From Liolophura sinensis (taxonomy: Eukaryota; Mollusca; Polyplacophora; Chitonida; Chitonidae), in the NCBI RefSeq assembly GCF_032854445.1, contig NC_088297.1:7117375-7181374 (forward strand): 64,000 nucleotides of DNA, read 5' to 3'. The notes under the pieces are model-generated. The model saw only the letters and a list, made by a program, of their open reading frames with translations. It searched no databases and was not told the origin of the DNA. Shown one piece after another: positions 10,560-20,400 of the stretch. The number at the start of each line of letters is the position of its first letter. The first letter of the stretch is position 1. Both the position numbers and the translations under genes were made by a program.

Positions 10560-11284
10560 TTATTGTTTTGCGATGTCATTAGCGAGACTTGACAGCTTAG
10601 CGAGGTTATTCGCGTGTTCGCCTTCCAAGGTCTGCAGTGCCTTGTCAAGCCCCAGAAGTACTCGCATGGGAAGAGGAGGGTCGTTTATCGTTTTAAGAGC
10701 CCGCCCGACCTCACTATCCGTGAAGCTTGTTTCCATTTTGTGGACAGCACCAGCGGCCTTCTTCGCTGGTTGGCTTAAATCCTTCAGCTCCATGGTATTT
10801 GCCTCGGCGGCCGCGGCACCGAGTTCTGAACTCGCTGTCTCCAGGGCTGCGACTGCTGCCGTAGGCAATGATGGCTGTCCTGTGCTTTTGCTTTTGCTTT
10901 TACAGTCTACAAAGCCCAACTCCTTAACAACAGCAATCCCTTCCTTATTAACGATTGTTGAGAGGGCTAGCGGTGCACCTCTTTTGTCGTTAATGATGTT
11001 GAGATTGTGGTAGGGCACGAGTCGCAGACGCCCTTGGACAAGCTCAAACTTCGTGTATATCGCCAAGACGGAGTGGGGTAAGGTCGAGATACTTTTCCTT
11101 CAAGGCTTTGTAAAAATCATCCACAGAGGCCTGCGTCAGCTCTCGTTGGAGGTTTCTGGCGGTCGCACCCCGGCTTTGCTGCTCCGGGAACATCATCACC
11201 TGCAGGTAGAGGGGTCTGTTCGTCGTCGCTGTTTTCCTCTCTGGCGTCGTCGAATGCCAGGTTATCAAAGTCATAGTCTGCCAT
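10560..11284 (-). pseudogene. Polinton protein of unknown function (two frameshifts)
   Basis: The gene starts at ATG 11284 with an acidic N-terminus (MADYDFDNLAFDDAREENSD). It then shifts frame near 11190, where the next segment (LQRELTQASVDDFYKALKEK) begins, and again near 11050, where a 168-codon frame (AIYTKFELVQGRLRLVPYHN onward) continues to the stop at 10560. The last third is helical and Ala-rich. I recognise the combination as a recurring Polinton gene but know no function. The start lies 41 bp from the divergent capsid gene start at 11326, so both were probably expressed from one bidirectional control region. Confidence 0.6.
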
Positions 11285-11325
11285 TATCCTCGCATTGAAC
11301 TTTTAAGGTATTCCTTCAATACACA
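11285..11325. promoter_or_regulatory. 41-bp divergent gap before the capsid gene
   Basis: Separates ATG 11284 (minus) from ATG 11326 (plus). A candidate bidirectional control region by position only; no specific motif is recognised. Confidence 0.35.
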
Positions 11326-12601
11326 ATGGATGCATACGGGCGCAGGCTAAACCCCTTCAGAACACTCCGTAAGCCTCTCGGGGTACAAGGTGTACGGCAG
11401 TCCGTGGTCGTCACCAATAACCTGAGTACGATCGACCAAAATCAACTACTCTTGGTCCGCTTCCCCAACCTCGGCATAAATGACGTCATTGTGCCCGGTA
11501 CCGTGCGCTTGGCCTTCTCCATCACGATCAATTCAACCGACCCGAACGCCACAGTGGTCGGGAATCTCGGACGCGCAGTAGTCAAGAAAACCACGATCAA
11601 AATCAGCGGGAATGAGGTAATGTCCATCGACGATTCTGATGTGTTTCATTGCTACGGCGACTTATGGCTGACCAAAAACGAACGGCAGAATGCGGCCTAC
11701 CAAGGCGTCGGCAGCGAAAACATGCTTAAACTTCGAGTCGGAGCGGAGGACGCAAGTGACGACGATGCTGAAGAAAATGCCATCGCTCACGCCTTTGGCA
11801 ACCGGTTCAACATCCCTCTAGATTTTGAGCTTCTAGATATCCACATGCCATTCTATCAGAGTGCCTTGGCCGACCGGCTGGAGTACGAACTGACGTTCAA
11901 CGATTACGGCCGGGTCATAAAGAAAACAGACGATGCCGACGCGACTTACACCATCGACAACATTAGCCTGGAGTTCGATATGGTCACCGAAGAGGAGCTC
12001 GCTAGACAGATCCGCACCCAGTTTGCCGGGGGCGTCTCCATACTGTATGATCGCGTCCTCCTCCTCCGAAAGATTGTGAAGGACAAGTCTGATACTCTCT
12101 GGAACATAAACCTGAACACGCCCGCAAGAGCAATGAAGGGCATCGTCATGCTGTTGGCGGCTAAAGTAACCCCAGGTCGGAATCCTTCTACAACCCGAAG
12201 ATCACCAAAGAAGAAGTCACAATAGAAAGTGTCCCCAATCACCTGTACAGCCAGAGCATGCGGGCGTGCCAGCAATGGGATGAGGTCAAGAAGTTGTTCG
12301 CCAGCGCACCCCTTAAAAAGCGGGACCCCGAGGTGGCCAGGGTCGTAAAAGACTTGGGCCTGGCAAACGTGTCCCTGGAAGAGTTCTTGACGTCCAAGCA
12401 CGCCTTCTGGCTTGACCTGAGCACAAGCGACGATGACCAGCTGCATGGCAGTGGAGGCGCTTGAGGAACGCCAGCGAGTGGATTACGATGCAGGTTACAA
12501 AAGAGAGAAAAGAGCCCGGAGTGTTGAACGTGTATTTGTATGTGATCATGTACGCAAAGCTTCACATCCAGGATGGTGGATTCGTCAGCGCGCTGTATTG
12601 A
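11326..12601 (+). pseudogene. MCP: Polinton major capsid protein (two frameshifts)
   Basis: ATG 11326 opens a frame with strong similarity to the Polinton major capsid (double jelly-roll, hexon-like) family, which would form the capsomers of an icosahedral particle. Clear family segments are KKTTIKISGNEVMSIDDSDV (residues about 86-105), FNIPLDFELLDIHMPFYQSA and DRLEYELTFNDYGR. The first frame runs to 12225, but homology leaves it near 12175. The continuation (FYNPKITKEEVTIE, MRACQQWDEVKKLF) is one frame over. A second break near 12463 moves the last ~45 codons, ending ALY at TGA 12599-12601. The joined length would be about 425 codons, somewhat shorter than I expect for the family. The 3' end overlaps the ATPase start at 12573. 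Confidence 0.92.
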
Positions 12602-13143
12602 TTACCCCAAGTTTGCCCACTGCGCGATTATCTGTGGGCAGACGGGATGCGGTAAAAACAGTGTTCGTGCTGGACCTGCTTGAGGGTCCTTTCCGCGGTT
12701 TCTTTCATCACAGTGTGATCGTGTGCCCCAGTCTTGAGTAGAACAAGGCGTACCGGCGACGATGGATACTGTCTGACCCAGAGGTCTATTGTTTGGACCC
12801 CGGAGAGCGGCTCCACGACTTTTCTGACAGCTTTCTACAGTTTGTTCAAGAGGGAACCCACCTTATACATTATCGATGATTGTAGGGCGTCGCAGGCGAT
12901 GACGAAGAAAAAAGGCTTGCTGTCATTCATAGCTTTCTCGGGCCGTCAAGCAGACCAAAGCGTCTGGGTCCTCACTCAGAAATACAACGCCGTCCTCACA
13001 GACATTCGCGAGCAGACAAAGTGGGTGGCTCACCCCCACCAATAGCAAAACGGCAGAGGTTCGACAGGTTGCTCAAGGACAATTGGCATTCTACGCTCCT
13101 GCTAAAGACTGATCAGCCCAGCACATATCAGGTTTTATATTAG
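12573..13143 (+). pseudogene. ATP: Polinton FtsK/HerA-type packaging ATPase (broken)
   Basis: The start is ATG 12573 (MVDSSARCIDYPKFAHC), inside the capsid gene end. The Walker A motif GQTGCGK is visible at about 12634-12654, but an extra A in the following A-run (near 12655) breaks the frame within the motif. Downstream, a TAG stands at about 12738. A frameshift near 12825 leads into EPTLYIIDDC, the Walker B region, and FSGRQADQSVWVLTQKYN, a sensor-like segment. After KWVA a stretch seems deleted, and the last segment (LLLKTDQPSTYQV) resumes in another frame up to TAG 13141-13143. This family pumps viral DNA into capsids. About 190 codons are left; I expect more than 200. Confidence 0.88.
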
Positions 13144-13164
13144 CCGTCATTTTTCCAATGAAGC

Positions 13165-13660
13165 ATGGATACCGACGAGCTTATAGATGAGCTGCTGAGC
13201 GCAGATAAGGAGCCCCGCTGTCAGGAACAGACGCCGCAGGAAAAAGATGATGCACGGCAACACAGGGATAGGCTGGCGGCACTTGCGGCGGGTGGGTAGG
13301 CCAAGCGATATCTGGAAAAAGACGTAACGCCCGCTGAGATCGGTGCCATGAGCGACGAAGCCGTTGAAAGGCTATACTACCGGTACGAGGCTAAGCTCCG
13401 TGCGCGGATGGTTGTGGACGGTGTTGGAGGTATGTTCTTGAGATCATATGTAAGGGCGGCCAGCTGGCTCCTACCTATCCCACCCGAGAATCGACAATGC
13501 TCATGGCACAGCTCGCCACGACCCATTTGTTGAACAGGCGATTAATAGGGCTAGCTGCTGGCCGTACTACTGCTATGTTAAGTACTTAGCTCCGTTAACC
13601 ATGGCCTTGACTTGCCCACTGCTGAGCACTGCTCATTTAAACACCACTGCTGCCCTAGAA
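13165..13660 (+). pseudogene. Small Polinton protein of unknown function (stop and frameshift)
   Basis: ATG 13165 opens with an acidic helix (MDTDELIDELLSADKEP). A TAG interrupts at 13297-13299, after which the frame continues (MSDEAVERLYYRYEAKLRAR) as a helical protein. A frameshift near 13490 places the end (HDPFVEQAINRA, YLAPLTMALTC) in the next frame. I know this helix-rich protein as a recurrent neighbour downstream of the ATPase in animal Polintons; its role is unknown. The 3' limit is approximate because the frame stays open into the next gene. Confidence 0.6.
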
Positions 13661-14143
13661 ATGATCCCTATGATCCAGAGGAACATAAGTACAACGAATC
13701 CGGAAGGCCCGAAAGAAGAGGAAAGGGTGACAGCGGATTCTACGAATAACAGCCATGCGAAGAATCCCACAAAAGTCGCTGCGGGTCGAGCGGTGTGCTG
13801 CAGCGAGAAAGACCAAAGCTGAAAGCTCCAGGATGATATTCGTGAAGCTAAGGCTGCTTTGCTTGGCGCAGCTGATTCTACTAAGAAACAGCCGAAGGAA
13901 CCGGATTCTACGAAGGAGTGGGGAGCCACAGATTTTGCGAAGGGACTTGATTCTACGAAGGAACGGGCACACCAAATCACCCACTGGAGGGCACCCCTGG
14001 CGTTATTAGACGTTGGCAGCCTTGCAGTGTTAATGTTGCTACGCGTGTGGCGCAGCCGCGATACAGCACAACAAGATATTACGCCTGTTCCTTCGCAAGA
14101 TCAGAAACTCCATTTAATACACGTCGCGACCTTTTCTATATAG
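13661..14143 (+). pseudogene. Small Polinton protein with C-terminal hydrophobic segment (several frameshifts)
   Basis: A hydrophilic N-terminal part (DPEEHKYNESGRPERRGKGD) can be read near 13665-13735 and ends at a TAA at about 13746. A later frame (13850-14143) has three copies of a DSTK motif (at about 13871, 13904 and 13948), then a hydrophobic segment (LALLDVGSLAVLMLLRVW) and a proline-containing tail to TAG 14141-14143. The tail probably shifted frame again just before the stop. Type: a small single-pass membrane protein of unknown function. Boundaries are uncertain. Confidence 0.5.
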
Positions 14144-14149
14144 AGCGAC

Positions 14150-14388
14150 ATGTCTACTTCAACCAGTGACGGAAAAGTGCTAGTCAACGCGGCCTAACTC
14201 GCCGCCGTGGTCTCTCTCCTGACTACTTGGTACGCTCGTCTCGGCCAGATGTTCCTGAAAAGAGCCCTCCCGAAGCTGGACCTAACACCCCGTGACGTCG
14301 GCATGGCCATTGTAGATGTAGGCCTCGCCAAGTTTTCGAAGGAGTGCTAATTAAACAGGGGCTCCTTCCTTCCAATATAATCAGGTAG
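14150..14388 (+). pseudogene. Small Polinton membrane protein (stop and frameshift)
   Basis: ATG 14150 (MSTSTSDGKVLVNAA) is followed by TAA 14195-14197. The frame then continues with a hydrophobic segment (LAAVVSLLTTWYARLGQMF) and a segment RDVGMAIVDVGLAKFSKE. A frameshift near 14345 restores the end VLIKQGLLPSNIIR, stopping at TAG 14386-14388. This is a short membrane protein family that recurs in Polintons at this place; the function is unknown. The next gene starts three bases later. Confidence 0.6.
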
Positions 14389-14390
14389 TA

Positions 14391-14816
14391 ATGGCCTCCA
14401 TCGCAATGATGATGGGCGGTGCCCTCGTAAACGCTCTGGCCTTCAGCGGGAGCAACTATATGTTTTCGATGCTAAGGAGTTCCGGTGTCGACGAAGAGCG
14501 GAGGCGCCATGACCGCGCTGTAGAGCAGCTCCAAGCCGCTCAGGAAAAATAGGACTGGATCACTGATGAACTCCGCCGCCAGTGCCACGCTGTCCAAACG
14601 TTCCGGGATGTCGACGCTGCAATCCGCGAGTATTCTAGAGTTACGGGCAAAACTCTTACATGCGATGCATGCGACGTGCTTCTGGGCTCAGAGCCACAGC
14701 TCTCCCATTTCTGTGTGCCTAGTGAAGACCAAAAACACCGCGAGATAACCTTCTTCATCCTGGGAATGTGTGTGGCGGGGGGTGTGAGTTACAGACTCGC
14801 AAAACTCAACAAGTAA
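14391..14816 (+). pseudogene. Polinton two-membrane-segment protein (single in-frame stop)
   Basis: ATG 14391 to TAA 14814-14816 is one frame of 142 codons interrupted only by TAG at 14550-14552. The N-terminus is hydrophobic (MASIAMMMGGALVNALAFSG). A long charged helix follows (EERRRHDRAVEQLQAAQEK, then ITDELRRQCHAVQTFRDVDA) and the C-terminus is again hydrophobic (ITFFILGMCVAGGVSYRLAK). The layout suggests a membrane-anchored helical protein with both ends in a membrane. The family recurs in Polintons; the role is unknown. Because only one substitution separates it from a full frame, it is the least decayed of the broken genes. Confidence 0.65.
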
Positions 14817-14929
14817 TCTGAACTGACTGTGCCGGACTCGCCATCGAGCTCCTCGCCGTATGGCAGGCACGACCTTAGTAGTGAGGTTGATGAGGATCAT
14901 CATCATCACCGCGAACGCCGGGATGATGA

Positions 14930-15799
14930 ACATCTTTTTCGTCTGCGCCGCGGAAAATCCCAAGGCCGAAGTTCGATGTGGCCGTGCATAACGAGGTCCA
15001 CCAGGCTGACCTGCTATTTCTTCCCCATGATAAGGTCGGCAAGCGCACCTATAGATACGCTCTTACCGTCGTCGACGTCGCTTTGCGCTATAAAGAGGCA
15101 GAGCCGTTGGCCACAAAAGAATCTAAAGGGGTTGCTGACGCTCTCACTCACATCTACAAGCGGGGACTCCTGAGATGGCCGAAGCTTCTCCAACTTGACC
15201 CTGGCCGCGAGTTCATGGGTGCAGTGAGCCAACTGCTGGCCAAACATGATGTCACCATCCGCCGAGGTCGCCTGGATGTCCACCGAGATCAAGGCATAGT
15301 GGAGCGTTTCAACCGTACTCTGGCTGAGCGGCTCTTTGGACATCAGTACGCCCGGGAGATGCGCCTCCCTCCCGAACACCGATCTACTGAATGGGTGGTT
15401 CGACTGCCCTCTGTTGTGGCCACTCTGAATAATGAGACATCGAGTCTGATCGGTAAAAAGGCGAAAGACGCCATCAAGGCAAAAGGGGTGCCCCATAAGC
15501 CATCCTCGACGGTTGCAGGTCGTCCCGTTGGACTTAATGAGCGGAAGATCCCCGAGAGTGTTGGTGTTCGTTATCTCTATCAGCCTGGAGAGCTGGAGGG
15601 CGGCCGCCGTCGCGCGACTGATTCTGTGTGGTGTCTAGAGATATATCGGCTTGGGCGCTCTGTCAAAAAGCCTAATTAGCCCGTTCTGTACTATCTAGAC
15701 GACACGTCGGATGGCCCGCGAGGGGGATTCGTTCGTGAGGAGTTGCTTATAGTGCCTCCCGCTACTCAGCTTCCCCCGGATGGGGTTCTTCGACGCTAG
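14930..15799 (+). pseudogene. INT: Polinton rve-type integrase (5'-truncated, one stop)
   Basis: Homology to the retroviral-like integrase of Polintons begins near 14945 (APRKIPRPKFDV). The first catalytic Asp is in HQADLLFLPHD, the second in LLQLDPGREFMG, and the Glu in DQGIVERFNRTL with 34 residues between the last two, as expected for a DDE core. The long plus-strand frame ends at TAG 15677-15679, but homologous sequence continues in frame (PVLYYLDD, GGFVREELLIVPP) to TAG 15797-15799. Upstream of 14930 there is a TGA, and the usual zinc-binding N-terminal region is not visible, so the 5' end is deleted or shifted. The enzyme would join element ends to host DNA with a 6-bp stagger. It converges on the polymerase gene and overlaps its end by about 100 bp. 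Confidence 0.93.
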
Positions 15800-16443
15800 T
15801 AGTTCCTCGAAGAAGATGTCCATTCCAGTCCATCCTGCGGGCGCCGTCAAGGAGGGGCATTCTCTATGGCCATAAGCCAAGGTGTGGACACCATCTTCGG
15901 CGATCCAGCGCTTACTATCGAAGGGGGACAGTGAGACCTTATTCAGGTGCTGCCCATAGATATGGTAGCGCTCTGATCGCAGCACGTCTATACCGTGGCG
16001 GAAGATCTTCTTCTCGAAGAGGGTCTCTTTGTACTGCTTATGGCGGATGCGCTTTTCCACGACTCCCTTTTTTACGCCTTTGGCCTTCTTAAAGTTGGCT
16101 CCACCTGCCTCCAGAATGGAGTACATCTTGGCACGCAGAGTAATGTATTCGGCGATCGGCCGTCCCGCGAACTCGTCCTTCATTTTCCCCAAGACCTTCA
16201 TATTTGCTACGCCGTTCAGGGGGTGGCCTTCGGGGTAATCTGAGTTGTCGTACAGGTTTGCATTCTCAGCCATATCCCTATAAACATCCTCAGTCTGAAT
16301 CTCGAGTAGCAGACTATCTGTGTCAGTGTAGAGGAGCTGGCAGCGCTCTCCGTACTGGGCCTTCATGTGGTTGTAGTAGAAGTCGTACATTAGGTGCTTG
16401 GAGAGATCTAGAATCCTCATGCCAACATAGATAGGTCGGTTTA
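15695..16443 (-). pseudogene. POLB: POLB 3' part: palm motif C and thumb
   Basis: Continues from RPIYVGMRILDLSKHLMYDF through the DTDS catalytic motif and the KMYSI motif. Recognisable homology ends near the tail RWIAEDGVHTLAYGHRE. About 60 further codons are open to 15695 but lie antisense to the integrase end, so the functional stop may have been lost. The ATG at 16450 belongs to the inserted transposon boundary and is not a gene start. Confidence 0.93.
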
Positions 16444-16455
16444 CAGGCATGGGAA

Positions 16456-17437
16456 TTTTCCGTCTTTTTTTTGTATGAAAATGTCGTTTCTGAGATTCGT
16501 ATAAATCCGGTGAGAAAATTGGGGGGGGGGGGGGGGGGTGAAGAACTTGAATCTGACCTGAGCAAGAGTTTCAAACCTGCATTGACTTTATTTAATATCT
16601 GTAATCTTTCACTTCATCTGGTCTTCCGACTTCCCGAGTTGCGCGTATCGGGCATTCGTGTACTGCCGTAAACTGAAGTGATAATTGGTTGTCCCAATCC
16701 GGACAACCCCATTCCCATAAGACACGTACAGAAACTAAATGATACAAATAGAAGTGGAGATTGACCTGCCTTCGAGACTATGTGAACCAGAATGAGTACA
16801 GTTTTCGGTAGTCGTTAAACCGGAAATCGCCAACCGCGTGTGCGTGAAGGTCGGTCCGTGAAGGTCATCGTCGTCCGGAAAGAAATTGTATCGATCGATC
16901 AAAGATAGATGTGAGTACTCCCTGAATTTCAAATAGTCAGAAATATATCTTCTTTATAAATGTGTAAATGTAACCTTTTTTGTGATGTTCTGCGTGTTTT
17001 ACACACAGTGAAGATAACATTTCTAAATCTGTCTCCTCTGCTTGATACTGAGTGAACTTCTCCAAAATTGTCTCCCCTGAATATCGGGTTACGAAAACAG
17101 CAGGCTTTTGAATTGATTGATCAAGACAACGAAATAATTTTATTCAACAAATCTGAGTATTTGGTTTATGAATAGTGAGACAGATTACATTATAATTAAC
17201 AGTGTTAGTAGTCTCCTATCGGCGGAATAGAAGGGGACTTTACTTCAGGGTTGCACTCTCTCTGTCTGACCCATCTCTGTAGGCTATCTATCCTTTCTAA
17301 TTTTATATTTGTTTCACTTTTTGATATTTTACTGAAACTTGGTATACAGGTCAATTATGAATAACTGTCATATGCTGCATAACCAATTGAAGTTTAAGAA
17401 AAATTTGCGATTTTTTTTCTCAAGGTAATTACCAGTT
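16456..17437. other. Non-coding left part of the nested transposon
   Basis: Contains a poly-G tract at 16519-16538 and AT-rich sequence with no credible frame. The N-terminal exons of a full transposase would be expected here and are absent. Confidence 0.5.
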
Positions 17438-18500
17438 TTCCCACTTTCTGAGCTTAGAAAATTTCACACAAAATCATCCTCTCATCCACAAACTCCACGA
17501 TGAACAGTTGCAACTGACAAAAGACTTCCTGTCCTGTTTCGTCCCACCAGAGAAGGTCAACAAAACCTCTAAACAGCTGAAGTCGCTCAACCTCTCTGAC
17601 AACAAGGATAATCAACTATCAGTTGACCTGGTTTTCTTTGGCGGCGAGAAGGTACAGAAAATCCTAAAAGAAGCAAAGAAACAGGACTGGGCTGTAGAGG
17701 ATTTCAAGAAGAAAGCCAAAGCTGCCTATATTGCCTGTGGTGCTTATTTACTAAAGAAGATGCCATTTGGCAATCGTCTCCTAAGAAACCTGTCTTCACT
17801 TGACCCATTATGCAGAGGCCATAAACTTGCCATGAAGTACATGGAAAACCTGCCTAGAATTTTTACAAACGTGCTGAAAGAAGAAGAGAAAGGTTTGTTT
17901 TCCTCGGAAGTGAGGCGGTTTCATATTGATGACAGTCTGCCATCTTATGAACCCAATACACGACTGGACACTTGGTGGACATTAGTGTTCAAGAGTGGCA
18001 AATATCCGTTATTGTCAAAGATGACAGCAGCTTTGATTGGGTGTTTTCATGGGCCACAGGTTGAGAGCTCATTCAGTGTGATGAACTACGTACTGGACAG
18101 TCACTCAGCCACAATGAAGATTCCCACATTCAATGCCATACAAACTATCAAGTACACTCTCAAAGCAGCTGACAAATGTTCTGTTGATTACTTCCGCAGA
18201 AATGATTACCTTCATGATCCTATCAATATGAAAGTTGTCCAGACCATACGGGGAGCTGCAAAGGATTACAAACAAGAGAAAGAGGTGGCTCCTTTGGCGT
18301 TAGAGGAGAAAAAAGCTGTACACTCCGTAACCCAAGCAAAGGCGATCAGCGAAAAGCAATCCGTATTGTTGGCAGGGAAAGCTTCCAAACGGGCTAGGAA
18401 TGCTCACCTTCGGGGTGTTCTGGAGAAGCTAACAGCTAAGAAGAGGGCAGGGGTACCAGGTACAGATACCAGTCCGAGGAAGAAGGCCAAACGTGTTTGA
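17438..18500 (+). pseudogene. hAT-like transposase, C-terminal portion
   Basis: A single open frame of about 350 codons to TGA 18498-18500. Coding-like sequence extends upstream of the first internal start to at least 17438, where a pyrimidine-rich stretch followed by ACCAG resembles a splice acceptor. The segment YPLLSKMTAALIGCFHGPQV followed by ESSFSVMNYVLDSHS resembles the C-terminal dimerisation region of hAT transposases (YP-L-...-ESSFS). The last 60 residues are Lys/Arg-rich (KKRAGVPGTDTSPRKKAKRV). The zinc-finger and catalytic DDE portions are not seen, so the copy is truncated or lacks its upstream exon. The superfamily call is by motif only; a domesticated relative of the same domain is an alternative. 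Confidence 0.6.
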
Positions 18501-18824
18501 TGGGATGGGAAGCTGACGGTGTTAATATGTATATACAATTGTTGTAAATAATCAGTAAAAATGTTGTGACAGTGTGAGGCTATGGAAATGGCCCTATCCG
18601 TGAATTTATAAATATGTGAAGTCCTGACTGAACTTTCCAAAAGTGAAGGTGTGTCATTGACCAGAAAAAAAGCGGCCAATTTGGAAGGTAACATTTGTGA
18701 AAAGTAACTAACATCTGAAAGCTTTTATTGTATGTTAGGGTAACTGAAGAAGATCCAAGAAAAACACTTTTTTTTCACCTATGGTCACGAAACATTGTTA
18801 TTTCATCTAAAATTCGCCCGACGG

Positions 18825-18905
18825 CGAGAGGGGGGCGCTGCCCCCCCTCTCGTGCTTTCCCCCCACTCCAGCGCAACCGCTCTCGGCTCCGGCGCTTTCG
18901 CGCCG
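18825..18905. repeat. GC-rich hairpins at the right end of the nested transposon
   Basis: CGAGAGGGGGGC (18825-18836) pairs with GCCCCCCCTCTCG (18840-18852), with one bulged C. A second perfect hairpin, CGGCGC-TTTC-GCGCCG, lies at 18890-18905. Both lie 30-125 bp inside the transposon terminus. Confidence 0.8.
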
Positions 18906-18948
18906 TCAATTTATCAGTCTTTTTTATGATCACCTGTTCCCATGCCTG

Positions 18949-20400
18949 CGTTTAGGACTAGACGGCTCTTGTGCATCTGAATCGCTGCGAGGTCATCATC
19001 AAATATGTTTGCCCGTGCGAAGCTCGGGCTGGCTGTCAAGCGTCGGAGCTTGTCATCTTCTCCAGAGCGTACCAGCTTGACGTCCACACGCTTCCGAAGG
19101 TTCTCCATAGTTTTTCCGAAGACCGAGTTGTTCATTAGCTTGTACGGGCCCTTCTCGAATTTACTCGCGGCCGTTTTTCGGAGCTCGGTGTTCATCCTGA
19201 TATAGGGTTCCATCCAAGGGCTCTGGGCGAATCTCAGGGCCCAGTGAACATTTGTCAGGCGCATTCCCAGAGATAGATACAGCTGTAGGTTCCGGTAGTG
19301 CAGAACGTACCGTTCCTTGTTGCGGAAGTTGGGAACCAGCTTTTCGACCTCGGTAGGCGCTTTCTTTCCGAGAAGGCCGTGCCGATAGTCGGACATTCAC
19401 TCCTTCTGGACCACCAGACGCTCCGGGCCTATTGGGTAGCCGTTATGTAGGTCGGCCGGGTACTCTAGGTCGACCTCGAGGATATAACCGGAAGGACTAT
19501 CATGGGGGTGGGTAGCAATCGTTTCACCGAGACGCTCCGCGTCACCTACCCACTTAAAGCCGCCCGTTGGAAGAAACTGACTTATAGCCCAGCCATATAG
19601 ATTATTGGCGTCTAGGTATTGGATGTAGCTGTTTGGACTTTCGGGGTTGTATACCTCCAGCTGCGGATTATTGGCTTTGGGGTATCGCTTACTTACCATG
19701 GAGATACCTCCTTGCAACCCCTTCTCAATGAAGAGATGTTGGTCATAGTCCGTCAACATCTCCAGCTCTACCCTGGTCTTCTTGAACAGCGAATCCCACG
19801 ACAGACCCGGGCTCGTAAAGTAGTAAGCAGGGTCCAATCCACACTGCTGTAAACTAGTCTTCCGGAAGGCCTCAAACACATCAGCTAATAGGAGCACGTG
19901 TGTGCGGCAGTAAAGGTCTGTATAGTCTCCCAGATTGGTGCAGTCAAATACCTTCCATACCTGTTGAGCATGGATGTAGTCCTCATCGCTAATGCCTGAG
20001 ACTTTGAGCTTACTGTAGAAAGCCTCTTTAGGTGGGAGACTGGACTCGTCGAAGCGCTCCCAGGAGTCCATATACTCATAGGGGTAAACACCCTTGCGCA
20101 TGAGTAACTTACTTTTTTCTTCGGCAGGCTGATACCGGGCTGTGATGTGGAAAGCCTCAGGTTTGTTGGCATCTACCAGATTGTCAAGGGAAGTCGATAA
20201 GAATTGAACGCTGTCGATGAAGCGGAGCTGCCCCAGCGAGAAGGAGATGTACTTTTCCGTGTTGTTGGGGATGCAGGAGATGCGGCCGTCCACCTTACTT
20301 ATGGCTTGCATCAAGAGATGCCCGTCGTAGCCCCGTAGGTTGTGGAAGACTACTGGTATGGCTGTCTTGGGACCCAGCCGCAACTTTAGGTTTCATACGT
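18949..20400 (-). pseudogene. POLB: POLB central part: ExoII, ExoIII, motifs A and B
   Basis: Two frames in phase (20383-19397 and 19396-18949) are separated only by TGA 19397-19399, which stands where homologues have Trp. ExoII, motif A and motif B are intact, but the ExoIII Asp codon is CAC (His) at 19898-19900. The 5' edge joins the preceding segment through a frameshift and a further TGA between about 20395 and 20460. Confidence 0.93.

Larger units (their letters stand above)
16444..18948 (+). mobile_element. Nested hAT-like DNA transposon (2.5 kb)
   Basis: The ends are CAGGCATGGGAA (16444-16455) and its reverse complement TTCCCATGCCTG (18937-18948). The flanks carry GTTTA on both sides (16439-16443 and 18950-18954), giving a 5-bp duplication, or 6 bp with one mismatch (GGTTTA/CGTTTA). 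Polymerase homology is continuous across the insert: the protein before it ends SRLVLN and after it starts RPIYVG. The element is AT-rich inside, unlike the Polinton. It holds one transposase-like frame, a G20-type homopolymer (16519-16538) and GC-rich hairpins at its right end. It inserted after the Polinton. Confidence 0.88.

Noticed and set aside
16735-16932. 65-codon minus-strand frame in the nested transposon
   Set aside because: No similarity to transposase or any known family.
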